DNA of 64,000 nucleotides from Bretschneidera sinensis. Its lineage: Eukaryota; Streptophyta; Magnoliopsida; Brassicales; Akaniaceae. Location: the NCBI GenBank assembly GCA_023935145.1, contig CM043700.1, forward strand, positions 38,854,620 through 38,918,619, written 5' to 3'. Positions 25,633-39,200 of the stretch are shown one piece after another (positions within the stretch are counted from its first letter, which is position 1; the number at the start of each line of letters is the position of its first letter). The notes below the pieces were generated by a model. The model made no database searches and had not been told where the DNA came from. It saw nothing but the letters and a program-made list of their open reading frames with translations. The translations under genes were made by a program, and so were the position numbers.

Positions 25633-28354
25633 TGTAGAATCTGAATTTTTTTTAGCCTTTATAATTTAATTTTTACAATTCGATTTTTATTTTATTTTTG
25701 GGAACTCTAAGTAAGAAACAAAGAAAACCTTGGGGGTGTTTAAATACTAGAAGGAAAGTTAAAGGAAGGACTTGTAAATTAATAAAAGAAGAAAGTGAAG
25801 GGTAGATTGGTAAAAGGTCAAGTGTTAATGGGAGTATATAAGAGAAAAGTTAACCTAGAAGAGTGAAATCTCTCATTTGGCAAAGAGGAACTCGGCAGAG
25901 AGAAAGGAGAGAAGGAAAGCACTAGAAAACTTTCCTTCTCAAAAACTCATTTTCTTCCAAACTTTGACCTAGCCTTAACCTAACCATTCAAGATCTTTTT
26001 GCCCCCAAACTTCCAAAACCCTATTCTGCCACCATCAACTGTCTTCTGGCCAGGGAGTTGAGCCTCCACGAGTAAGCCACAGTGGCGCGTGGCATACACG
26101 CACCAAGCAGGGGAGGAACAACCATTTTGTTCCTTTGTCTTTTTCGTGCAGAGTTTGAGGTAATTTCGAAAAGTGTTCAACTACAAACTTAAACTAGACT
26201 TCTTAATGTTGATTTTTGGCTTTTATTTGAGGTCATTTGAATTTAATTTAATGGATTTATAAGTTGTCTAAGTTGGGAGAATTGTGCAAAAATTTTGGAA
26301 AAATTTCATGTTCTTGGCAGTTTTGTGAGCTGTTTTTCAGCAAACAATTTGAGGTAGTTTTGGGTCCCAACTATTTTTAGGTTAAAGTATACTTCCTAAA
26401 GTTGATCTAGAACTTTAGTTGGGATAATTTTAATTTAAATTGGTTTAGTTTGAAATATTTGAAGTTGGGAGAAAATTTGACAGAAATCTAAAAATTTTTA
26501 TATTATGGAACTTTGGTGTTAAAGTGTAATTTTTGCTGTGAGTACTGTAAAATTTAAAGTCTATTGATGGAATTTTGATTAAATCCTACACTTTGGAAGA
26601 AAGTAATAAGAGTTTATGAAGTTTGAAGATTATTAGGGTGATTGTAGGTACAAAGTTTGAAGTGTTATTCTTGTATAACATGATTTTTAAGATGGGTATT
26701 GTTAGAGAATTTTACTATGGACTGTAAATTTGAAACTCTTTTAGGAATTAAAAGAAATTCCTTTAAGTAAGAGACTTTTTCTTGATTGGGAAATTATATT
26801 TAGAATGAATACTTTTTACAGGTTGGGATTTGTTGGTAATTACCTTAAGTTAGTGTCTTGAAATTTAAAATCCATATGAATTGAGAGTTTTATGGAGTAA
26901 AGAATGAAGTAAACAGTGAAAATATGTGATTAAGTAGAAGAATGGACTTTAGTAGTATTTTCTTTGATTTATATGTGTAAGTAAATGGAATGATTGATTT
27001 CTTATTAAGTGTCTAAGTTTTAAATACTATGCTCATTGACTAATTTTATATGTAGTTTGCTTTAATTATTAAAAATGGCATTTCAATAGGTGTGGTAGAT
27101 GATCGTAGTAAAGGTAAAGAAGTGATCCACGACGAGTATTTGGCGTAAGCTGAGTTGAATTTACTTTAAGTAATCTAATAAAGAAGTCAAATATCTAGTA
27201 ATAATATTAAAATAAATTATTAACTTATGCTTGATGGTAGATAAAGATTAAATGGATATGTATTATATGAATATTTGACACGTAGAAAATTATTATGTGA
27301 AAAAAATATTATTAGAATAATGAGTTGATTTAATAATGATGGTGATAAAGAGATTTTGACGAGTTTAGTGAATAAATTGATGTGATATATGAGGAGAAGA
27401 AAATTGTGAAATTTATTAAGTAGAAAGTTGAGGAAAGACCGAATAGTTGATTTAAATATTTTGAATTCATGTGGTGTTTATATTACTGTTCATATACATA
27501 TTTTATATCATTGTTCATATGCATATGCATTAAATAAGATAACAGAAAGAATCAGGAAGGGACCAGTCTAATGGAATAACCGTGAGAGCCGGTATATGCT
27601 GGAAATAAAAGGGATACCGTGACAGCCGGTATATGCTGAAAATAAATTCTGTGATAGCCGAGATAAGCTGTAAAGGACCGGGAAGGGGCTGGTCTAAGAT
27701 AATAACAATATGTCGACATTTGGGAAGACATTCCCATCATAATCATTCATGCATTGCATCTGTTTTAATTATTGCTTGCATTACCGAAATGTTGATGTGT
27801 GGTGTAATAGTGTGAATTTATTTATAGATGGATGAGTTTCACAGAAAGACAGTTACAGTGAAAAAAAGACATAGAAACATGATAAGATAGGAAGTATTTA
27901 AATGTTAGACTTTATGCTATTATCCAGTTATAGGAGAACTAATTGATTAAAATATTAACGAACTATTTATGCAATTGGAATACTTTTAGTAAATTTAATT
28001 CACAGAGCTTGTGAAGCTCATCCCTCGTTGTACTATGATTTCAGGTAGCAGACATGACAAATAGTCTAGTGGGTTGAGAATCAGACGAAAGAAATTTCTG
28101 TAAGCCACGTACGTGTCAATATCCTCAGACTAGTGAGAAAATGAAATAAATATTTTATTTGTAAATATTCATGCATCTTATGTTGTATATTATGTGTAAA
28201 TTAATATCAGATTATGTATCTCCCCTGTTGAGGGTTGCGGATTAAAATAATAAAAAAATTCTGTTAGTATTTGTTGCATATATGTGCCGTGCTGAGATTT
28301 TTAAAATGTGATGACACCGTCTCAGGGGTGACCAACCCGGGATGAATCGTTACA
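25633..28354 (+). repeat. 3' LTR of chromovirus
   Basis: It begins TGTAGAATC and ends CGTTACA; colinear with the 5' LTR. It contains the TATATAAG box (25835-25842) and the tandem array (about 27579-27676). It reads toward the region downstream of FEY. Confidence 0.95.
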
Positions 28355-30209
28355 TGAGCACACTATCATATTTTTTTTTTCTCTTTTCTTTCATTTACAG
28401 TACACATAAAATTAAACAAATAATATATTATTGTTTTGTTGAGTCTCTGAATAATATTATTCATAATCCATGATTTTTGGGATATTGGTATTACGGTGAA
28501 TCTTGGGAAGACCGAGCTCGCTGTGGTGGAAATAATGTTTGGAATACTGTGTTGAAGGTAAAATTTTGTTATTTGTTGAAGTTCGAGTTTTGTTAATATT
28601 TGCGGAGAATGAAAATAGATGAAAGTCGTAACTTTTGTTTGGCAACCGAAAAAATCAGAGAAAAAGTTTAGACAAAAAACCCAATTCTGTTGCTTCAGTT
28701 ATTAGAAAATTTTGAAAAATTAAGAAATAGTTGGTAAAAAAATTTGAAAAAGTAATAAAAGTAAAGAGTAATATGATCTTTAAATACATAGTTTTATTTT
28801 AATACCAATCAGTTTCTCTCATAAACTAAATATAAAATTAAAACAATACCACCTTAATCCATTGTAATCCTATTTCATTCTTATTCTGTCCGTGAACTAA
28901 AATGATCATTTGAATTGTTGGGTTGGTGTCCTACATATTACATACTTGAATTTACCTTTGGGCGCTTCTCAAGGAATTGAGATCCTATTGTTGCCGAGTT
29001 TGAAAAAAGACTATTTAGAGAGTGTTTAACACGTTCCTTCCTAAACCCACACTTTAATTTCGTAGACTCCATTTTTCGACGTCAAAGGAATGCTAACCCT
29101 GAAAAAACATTAATGTGGATTGACGACGACTCCATTTTTACAGTTCATTTTCCTCTGAATAAAACTGTTTTAAACCTAAAATGTTTTAAAGGGTATCATT
29201 GGTTTCCATAAAAAAAAAATAATCTATAATTTCTGTAAATTTATTATCACAATAGACCGTACGGACTTTATTTGAGTAATTCTTGCCATAACTTTATATC
29301 ATCTTCTTGCTAGGCTACAAAAATTTACTAAAATACCTTGAATCAAGCAGCCTCTTAATCTTCTGAATGCTCTTCCAGCCGGAAAAGTAATTGAGAAGTA
29401 GGAAAAGGAAGAGATGGACAAGAAAATAAATAGACAAAAAGGATGGGAAAAGGACAAACAAAATACAGCTATTTTAGTTTCCATGCAAAGACCGGGCACC
29501 CCTTCGTCTTCCACCTTATGCAGGCAGAAACCTCACATCCAGAGGTACAAGTTCAAAACTCCATAGCTTTAATAATAGATCAATTACAATGCTCTAACAA
29601 CAAAATAAACACAAATTTCAAAAATACTCACAGGCTGATTAGCTGAACAAAAACAAAATGTAGAAACGAAATTCGTCCCCCTTTCATAACCCCAACTCAT
29701 AGAGGAACTGACAAGTTAACTGATGCTTTGATAGGTCTGAAAATGTACAGCAATACGTAAACGAAAAAAATCCCCATCTAGCTACGAACATTGTTAGATT
29801 AATATTAGGCGTTTAGATTTTAAATTTGGAACTGCTCCTTGTAATTCTTAGGTAGTCAGTAATAATAAGTTATTCCCCTGCAACAGCAACATGCAGTCTA
29901 AATTCCACACCTCATGTGCAGAAATATGCAAGTCGATGAGCAAGGTTTGCCTTTCAGCTCAACTCATGTAGTAACCTATGGAGTATGCCCCATAGAATTA
30001 ATAATGGCAATTGGAACTGTGTCCAGATGAATACCCTAATCACGAAAATGCCATGGAATGATATGAAACTTTCCCTTAGCATCAGGAAATAAAATGGCTA
30101 TCACTTTGTAGTCGGTACGGAAGGTTCCCTTCACCCATCATTTAGGATATGCAGCTAGCACGGAATTTTGGTAAGAACAGGCACTTTCCCGGTGATTAAT
30201 AATGAGAAA
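28355..30209. other. Spacer and 3' flank of the FEY gene
   Basis: No gene is supported. A block at about 28840-28912 (TACCACCTTAATCC, then TAATCCT and CTGTCCGTGAACTAAA) resembles the right end of the Tourist-like MITE at 46248 and is probably a remnant of one. The bases near 30209 downward should hold the FEY 3' untranslated region. Confidence 0.5.
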
Positions 30210-33200
30210 TTACTTGTGGTGAGCACCATATCGGCATATGACTTCTTCACCTTCTATAAGCTTCTCCACAGCATCTAAAGGAAGACCAATCATCTCTAAT
30301 GTCTTTTCCCACACTCTGTGTGAAGTCTCAATGTTGTGCGCTTCCTCAGAAGGGTTAGTTGGACGACAATCTTGAGAAATGAATGCACAAACAGGCCACT
30401 CATCTGATTTCAACAACTCACAATACTCTGGAATCTGAGGGTCAGTGGCTGAAAAGATAGCACTCCTAGAACCTGCAGTGCCAATAAATCATGAGAAGGT
30501 TAGCTTGCGCTCTCTCTCTCTCACTCTTCAATTTTTATTTTCTGAATAAAATAGCATCCCCTTAAACTGGAAAGGTGGCTGTTGCCAAGTTAAGGCGTCC
30601 CATGATTGTTGCCTCTACTACTGTTTCAATATAGGTTAGAAATAGGGGTGAGTATGGGTCAGTCTGGGTCGGGTTATCTTAAAATTTCAACCCAACCCAT
30701 TCATACCGGGTTGGAAAAATCTCAACCCAACCCAACCCATAAACCCATCCAACATCAACTCAACCCAACCCGTTCTAATTGGTTTGGATCGGTTTGAGTC
30801 ACCGGGTCGATATATTTTTTTACTAAATAATTAAACCATATATATTACATAACAAAAAAATATTCTATTAAATCCAAAACTAAATTCATTCATATTACAA
30901 GTAAAATATGTGTCTGACAGCACAAAGAATATTCGATAACACGGAAAAGAGAACAATTGTCTCATTGACTACAATGGTTGTAGGCTATACTAAATTTAGT
31001 TTTTTGGATTCTGCTAATAAGTTTTTTAATGACATGCAAGAGAAGGATGTTGTGCCATGGAATGCCATAGTTGGAGGCTACGTTAAAGCCAAACTTGGTA
31101 AGGATGTTTTGGCATTGTTTCATGAAATGCAAGCGAATAATATAGAGCTTGATGAAGTGACCGCGATCAATTACTTATCTGCATACTCACAACCTGGAGC
31201 CCTTGATGTTAGAATATGGATTCATCGTTATATTGCAAAACACAATCTTCATTTGAATGTTGTGCTAGGAACTGCTTTAGTTGACATTAATTTAACTTAC
31301 TTTAGAAGACTGTTCAATTACGAAGAAAATTTGGATTTCTGGACAGTTGCTAATAATATATTCTAGCAACTCAACATTTGTTGGTCGTACTAGTGCTTTT
31401 TCACTAATCAATCTAATTTTTGGACTATGCTTTAATGCACTTGGAAACAACATGGGGGCTCTTAAAATGTCACAAAGAGGCAAATTGAATGGTTCAATAA
31501 TGTTTTCATGAAAGGCTTCTAGCAAGTTGGTATTACTAAGCTTTATCATACATTCAACATTTCTTCCATCGACATTATGGTACATATTTTTTGGAATATA
31601 AGTTTATCTACATACATCGATCCTGACTAGAATCTTGTAGGTTAGAGTGTTAATTTTTTTGTTTATTTTATAGTTACAACGGTACAAGAAATCAAAATTT
31701 TGTTAGCATAGTTAATTATGCATCAATTTATTCTGATTGAAGTTATGTTCAAGAATAATTATAAAAACTATTTCAAAACTCGAAATCAGTATTTATTTCT
31801 AGTGTAAATATTTGAAACTAAAATCTGGGTAATTGAAAAATATGAGACTTGTTTGGACATTGGAGTACTTGCTACATATAATTTTACACACTAATAGTAA
31901 TCAGAATGGATATTTTATGATTATATATTTTACAATTATACTATAATTATTTATACACTATTTTATATTCAATAAATATAAAATATATAATTATATGTTT
32001 GACCGGGTTACTGGTTTGGGTCGGGTTGAAAATTTTGAACCCATGACTCAACCCAACCCAACCCAATCTCTAAAAAGATACAACCCAATTCAACCCATTA
32101 TATCGGTTTGGGTCGGGTTCGCAGATCAACCGGGTTCCATGCTCACCCCTAGTTAGAAACCAAGCCTATTTCTAGAGAACCACTTCCAGAGAAATCTCGA
32201 TCAGTGGCAGTTATATTTTCTGGAAAAGTGAAAACCTGTTAAGAGAACTTTAGAGATTCAAAAGATCGACTTTCAGATAGTGCTAACAGAAGCATGTGGC
32301 ATGATTTGGGTGTATTCACTCGAGTCTCTTTCTTGTCAAGGTGGGGCACGAAAGGGCTCTCTTTTCAGCAAAGTTAGTAGTGTTCAGATTAAATTGTGAT
32401 TATAGACTACCTTACTGCTGGAAGTTGGATGATGTCTAACTGATGTGTTCTCTTCTATGAAGACTGGACAGTGATCCGTCACTAAGCAATTCTTGAAAAA
32501 TTAGGATAATAAACAGTGGGAATATGTTAATGAATAGATATAACTTGTATATAAAATACATTCCATAATTTTTGTGTCTAAATAACAAGCACCCAAAAGT
32601 TCAAAACAAATATTGAACCCACTAATAAAGACAAATTGAAAAAAATATGTTTTTATAAGTAAAAAAGTATATAAAAAACGCGCCAAGGGGGTGCAACCCA
32701 AATACAACGGTTATCTATAGGAGAGAACCTCAAATTGAATATAACATTCACAATGTGTAATACTACAAAGATCTTACTAACCCTCTATGTCTACAATTAT
32801 GTCATCTAGTTTTGCATCCTTTTTCCTTTTTCAAGCCCAAAAGGATTTGTGCTGTAAATTTATTCCACACTTTAAGCAAGATCCTATCATGGATTTCAGT
32901 TAAGTATCAACCGGTCATGCTTGTAGCTGATTATTCCTGACATCCATAATAGGGGGTTGAAGTTGTGTCTTACAATTTTAAGAATATGTAGTTCTTATAT
33001 CGATCATGCTTGTAGCTGATTATTCCTGTCATTTTTGTGGTGTAAAAGGCTTTTGGGGAAGGTGTAAGAGTTCTTAATTTTTTTGCTGAGGCAGTGATGT
33101 TTGCTTCCCTTTAGGAGGGCTTGGATAGCAACATATATGTTTGTACATCTGTTTTGTAAGTGTTGTTTTCATTTGAGGCGGTATTTTGTGCAATCTCCTT

Positions 33201-36200
33201 TAGCCAACTAATTTCTTATTGCTTTCAGTGCATGATTGTGGTGCTAATATGCAAAGTGTGGAATTCATGTATTGTTAAACTTTTATCATGCAAAACCTGT
33301 ATTTGAGATTTTAATGCATTTAGTAATTTAGCAGTCATGCGTGTGATACAGACTTACAGAGTTTGTTGAAAGTACCGGACTATCAGTACTTTTCTTTCAA
33401 TTTTTATTTTCATTTTAATATCCTTACACGTAATTGTTTCTATCTTGTTTACTGAAGGAGTTCCTAGGATTCAAAGAGGTGAACGGGAGAAAGAATTATA
33501 ATGAAATCAAAGTAAGAAGGATAAAGAGCAGGACAAAAACAAAAGGTGAGAGGAATGGGTACCTAAAATATATATTAATGACTATAATTAAAATTAAAAT
33601 GATAAAGATATCAAAAGATATTGTGTGTTATAAACAAGATGTTATAAAAGGTGTCTCCATTTTTATCTATATAATTTAGAAGTCAAAACCTATGCACAAG
33701 CACATAGGAGACTCACCTACTTGGGACTTAAAAAAATTAAAAAAAAAAAAAAAAAAACTCACCTTCTTGGGCACTAAAGATAAAATAGGGTATCAGGTGA
33801 TATGCAGCTTGAACAATTTTGGGAAGATCCCTTGCCTGCATTTAAATAAAGTTCAAACCGTGAGAAAAAATGAAAAATTGTAGCAACACTTACACTGCAT
33901 TTGGATCTTGAAAAATGTAAAGGAAACCAAAAGGAAAATGAAAAGGTTATAAAAATTTGATTCAAACCAATTTTTTCACCTATTCTTGTTAAACTATGTT
34001 CCTTCCACTCTAACTTATCCTTTGATATTCAAAAGAAACAAAGAAAAATGTTCCCCCTTTCATTGTCCATTTTCCTTTCTTTTTCAATTTTCCTTTCGAT
34101 TTTCTCCAACGAATTTTCCCAGATCCAAACACAGCTTTAAAATTTCCAGTTCCAGTGAAAACTGAAAATGCAAAAAGTGGATCACTTAATCAACACATAT
34201 CATTTGTATTGCTTGATATAACCCAGTATCACCACATTAAAATCATTTTTTTTTTTCGTGAAGAGCACAGAAAAAGGTGCCATGAAATCAAATAATAGAC
34301 TTGAAAGGAGTGATTTTATAGACCTAAATGAGTCAACAAAGCTACTATAATTGTAAATTTACAAATTTCCTATTTGTTTAGCAGATTTAATTATAATATC
34401 AATTATCTTTTTAATATAAAAAAAGTCTAAATCAAGAACAAGCACAACATAAAATAGGGATGTTAAATCAATTAGTGGCAGACTAGCTGGGTTGCTCCAA
34501 CTCTTTATTCTACTTAAAAGTACCCGTGTCAACAGGATACTACACTGGTAAGGATATGGGTACAATTTCTCTAATTTAATGGAAAATCTGTGGGAATTTG
34601 AGTGCGAGAAACACAGCAGACTAGCAAATTGAGAATGAAAGAATACAATATAGTAGCATGCAGGGACAACCTACTAGTGAATGAATAAGATGGTGTGGAC
34701 AGGTTTAGCAATGAACAACAACGGCGTACACATCATTCGAATGGTGTGTGTCTGTGTTTTACCAATAAAAAAAACGGTATACACAGTATACACATCATAT
34801 ATTTCATTATCAGTATAATATTTAAAGAACAACTCGTTCCCAGCATATGCACTAGATATACAATTCCAAATTTCAAACACGTTCATGCTGCACTTAACAA
34901 GTTTTATTGTACATGGAAGAAAAGGCTGAAACCTCTTTTTTTATGCTCTTATGAGTTCTCAACTTCAGAATTTTTTCTTAATAAATAATAAATCACTACT
35001 TATCAAAAAAAAAAATTAATAAATCACTACAAGCACCAAAAAAGTTGGTATAAACTCTCCTCCAAATCGACCTTCATGGGTTGTATCTTAAAGCATGCAC
35101 AACATCATTGTTTGAAGGTCCCCATGTGACTGAGGTACTACATTAAAGTTATGACATCCAAATGCAAGTAAAGAAGCCTGCTAAAGTTTCACTCTCTCCT
35201 AAAAGTTAGCAAGTCACACAATGTGCATTATGACCTATGTGACCCATTGGCAAGGTTGTCAATGCTAAGCTTTTTTTCCCAGCCACAGTTCCCAATGTGA
35301 TAATAAGATGTGTACGAAAACCCATGCTAAAATTTTTCCATTTACAGGGAAAGCTCCCGGCAAAACTATGCGAGTATTTAGACTTTTGGAAAAGGAAAAA
35401 AACAAGTACTTTTTTTTATAAGTAAAATGTATAAATAGAAAGAAAAGTGCACCAAGGGGTGCAGCCCATGTACAAGGCTATCTATAGGTGAGAGACTCAA
35501 CAAAATCAATTATATCTACTTCATTTACAAAAGAATTTCCAGTTACCCAAAAAATAAGGGCATTGAACCACCTCTCCCTAATTACAATTAAAGGTCTTTC
35601 AACGCCATCAAAAGGTATATGATTCCTCTCATTCCAAACTAACCAAATGATAGAAAGGGGAATCATAGAGTAAGCTTTCTTAAGGCTCTTTGCAGTCCGA
35701 AACCCACTCCAAGCCCAAATTTCATCCTTTCACAGAGCCGGAAAAAACCCAAGACACACCCAAAACCTTATAAACCATCTCCCATAAAGCTCTAGCCAAA
35801 GAACATTCCAATAAAAGATAAAACACAGATTCTCCGTAATTTTTACAAATGAAACAACGGTTCACCAACACCCTCCATCTTCTTTGTAAATTATCTAAAG
35901 TAAGAATCTTTTCCCAAGCGGCTTCCCACCCAAAAAAGTATACTTTCTTCGGGGTATCGGAACACCAAATTGCTTTTCAAGGAAAATTGGAGGAGCCATC
36001 CGAGGAATCCCATCCACAAGAATCTTATACAAAGATTTCACCTCAAAACCGTTGCCTTGACTATCCCTCCATCTAACCACATCCTCCTTAGACAAATCCA
36101 TCTTATAGCTATACAAAGTTTCCAATAAACTTTCCACCCTCTCAATCTCTCAATCTTGAAGATTATGAATCAAAGGAACGTCTCACGAAATATTACCATT

Positions 36201-39200
36201 GGATACCAAGATACACGAAGAGATAAGAGCTTCTTTATCCCTCGCAATTGTGAAAATCTCTGAAAACCGGTCTTTAAGAAGAGTGTTCCCAAACCACGAA
36301 TCATGCCAAAGCCTGGTTCTTCTCCCATCACCCATCGACACCGAAAGACAAGGATATAAGTCTTTCTAACCCCTCTTTATCCATTTCCACACCCCTACAC
36401 CATAAGTCCCCTCCCTTTTTTTGACATCCACCCACAAAAATCCATCCCGAACTTAGCTTCCACCACCTTCCTACAAAAGTAATCCCTCTCCACAAGAAAA
36501 CTCCACAATCATTTTCCCAAGAGGGCTTTATTGAATAAGGTGAGAGACTTCAAACCAAGACCCCCTCTTTCCATTGGTTGCTTAACCACTCCACATCTCA
36601 CCAAATAGTATTTATACTCCTCCCCTATATTACCCCAAGAATTTCCTTTGAATATCCTCCAACCTCTTAGCCACAACACTAGGTATAGGAAATAGAGACA
36701 TGAAATAAATAGGGAGACTAGAAAGAGTGATTTTAAAGAGAGTAAGTCTTCCTCCTTCCAGGAGAATGAAATTATGGTCTCAAAATACAAAAAGCTGAGT
36801 ATGACTTCCAACATACATAATTTACTCTTATAGCACATAATATGGTCTCTTCTTACATGTGTGAAGCCATACAAACCTTTGACAAAATTAGATATCCCAA
36901 TACTAAACATGTAATGTAAATTAATAATGTAATTAACTGATGATTATATAATAAAAAAATCAACAACTTACTAAATAGGCATAAGTTTGACAAATGACAA
37001 TCCATCCCAAGGGTATTTCTGTATCCCCATATTCAAAGGAGTAAGAGTAACAGTGATGGAATTTTAGGACCTTCTTTATGGTGCTCTGCAACCAGTATGA
37101 TCACTGAGTCCAATTTCCAGTGTCTTACCTAGAACTCCACAACTTTCTGTAACAGTACCATAAAGATACTAAGGAGTATTATATTAGTGTTTAAACTATG
37201 TGTAGACATAGGTACAACATTTTTTTTATAAGAGATATAGTTACAACAATCAGCATACTGTAACCTTTTGAAAGAAAAATTACTCTATTTCCTGGGATTT
37301 TTTTTTCTCTCTTTCAATAATACAAAGGCATTTCTTGTCATTTTCCAGCAAACTATAACATGGCTTTACCCCTGAAACTCTTCCAAGGAGTAAGTGCAGT
37401 AGTTAAACTCATATTTGCAACTATATGCTTCACGTTTAGAAAATTTTATATATGTTATCATGCATATATAATACATGTAAGTATCCTTTCTCAAAGAAGG
37501 AGGGAAAATTGAAAAGCTGCAAGGGACTTACAACATTTGTCTGGACAATTCCAGGCGATACACAGAGAACACTGATGCCAGTTTCAGCAGGCAACCGTTT
37601 ATGGAGGACACTGCTAAACATAACCTGCAATTTAAAGGGCACCAGAAAATCAACTCATTATAGACAAACTTCACAAATACAGAAACTATTTATGGAGGAC
37701 ACAGACAAACATAACCTGCAATTTAAAGGGCACCAGGAAATCAACTCATTATAGACAAACTTCACATATTTATCATGGCATATATCTATTTATTTTTTTT
37801 ATCATGCAGCTTTGTATTACTGGTGATCAGCTGAAGATACCTGGACAAAATAGCAGATTATTTTTTTTAAAAAAAAATTGGGGGTGGGGGGATTCAACCT
37901 TGGAAGGATGGGGGAGAAGAGAAGAAGGATGAAAACAGATTACTTGGGAAAAGATATAAATCATTTCAGCAACCCCAGTCTGTGTGTAACACCAGGGAAT
38001 GAAAAAGATCTGAATTAAGGCAAGCTAATAGACCATTTGGAGTATTAGTGCAATTTAGAGACAATTAACATAACAAATCAACCATGCAAGCCAATTCTAG
38101 TTTAGGAAAAAATTCTGCCATTGAGTAATAAAAAAGAACAAAACCATTTTATTTTATTTTTCTCCTAAAGCACCTCATGAAGCAACCTTCAAAACAATCC
38201 GGGCCCACCACAGTTGGACATTACATGTGGTGCAACAATGTTATATGCCTTAACAACTGCCATAGATGCTATTGCTCATAAAAAACTACCACAGATGCTT
38301 TCTTTTGGATCAAAAAGGTTTAGTTGCTAGCATGAGATTACAACTCTGGAATCTATCCACAGTATTTTTTCCCGTGTTTTCTCTAGCTAATCCAAAGCTA
38401 CCATACTATTGAAGGTTTTTCTCACTTGCACCTCTTCTTTTCTATACAATGTTTCCACATGCAAAAGAATTAGGACTTCCTTCCCTTGAAATTTGTCCAA
38501 TTCTCCTTTTCTAGCTTTCCCAAAACTTGTCCACAATCAGAAGTCAAAATGTAATAATTATTGAATTCTCTCATTATAACCTTGGATGTATATGTATACA
38601 GGTTCAAATCAAAGAAACAAGTCACATATACAAACAAAAACGGAAAAAAAGTTAGAAAAAATGTATTTAATATAGTTGAGTTGTAATCTAGGGTTTAGGT
38701 TAGATATGAGAGAGAGAAAGAGAAAGAGAGAAGAAGATGGAGAAGAAAGGTTTAGGGTTTATTCAATTAACCCTTCACCTGCTAACATATTATTTATATA
38801 TGAGATAGATAAGTCCAAATACAAAACTACCCTTCAGGAAAAATAAAGGAAATAAAAATAATAACTCTAACACTCCCTCTCAAGCTAGAGCATACAAATC
38901 AAACATGCCCAGCTCGGAAGACGGCTGCTGAAATGATGTACGAGCAAGACGCTTTGTGAGAATATCACCAAGCTGATCACCCGAACGAACATATGGAGTA
39001 ATAAGCTCCTTCCGGAGCAACAAGTCCCGAATAAAGTGACAATCCACTTCAATATGTTTGGTACGTTCATGAAAGACAGGATTATTAGCAATAAAAATAG
39101 CAGCCTGATTATCACAATACATCTCCAGAGGAACAGAAACATCAATACCAAGGTCACGAAGGAAAGCACGAACCCACAACATTTCAGAAGCTGTATGAGC

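Larger units (their letters stand above)
17482..28354 (+). mobile_element. Ty3/gypsy chromovirus (Tekay/Del-like), full-length but dead
   Basis: Two 2.7-kb LTRs (17482-20202 and 25633-28354) flank a primer binding site matching initiator tRNA-Met, degraded gag-pol, and a purine-rich tract. Domain order is gag, protease, RT, RNase H, integrase, chromodomain, which is Ty3/gypsy. The C-terminal VKVLWRN...ETIWES...YPYLF resembles the chromodomain of Tekay/Del chromoviruses. Flanking 5-mers CGAGT and TGAGC share only GAG; both differences are C/T, so the target duplication may have decayed. By eye the first 200 bp of the two LTRs differ at about 8 percent of positions, pointing to an old insertion. 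Confidence 0.93.
30643..32151. mobile_element. Non-autonomous hAT element with captured gene fragments (Pack-type)
   Basis: The ends are inverted TAGGGGTGAGTATGG and CCATGCTCACCCCTA, differing at one base. An exact 8-bp duplication GTTAGAAA flanks the element (30635-30642 and 32152-32159). Subterminal GGGTCGGGTT and its complement AACCCAACCC recur at both ends, as is typical of hAT elements. No transposase was found. The interior holds part of a PPR gene (30914-31287) and an unassigned minus-strand frame (31292-31585). It is in the last intron of FEY. Confidence 0.88.

Noticed and set aside
30908..31366. A 152-codon frame that looks like a host PPR gene
   Set aside because: It lies wholly inside a hAT element with an exact target duplication and lacks both ends of a PPR protein.
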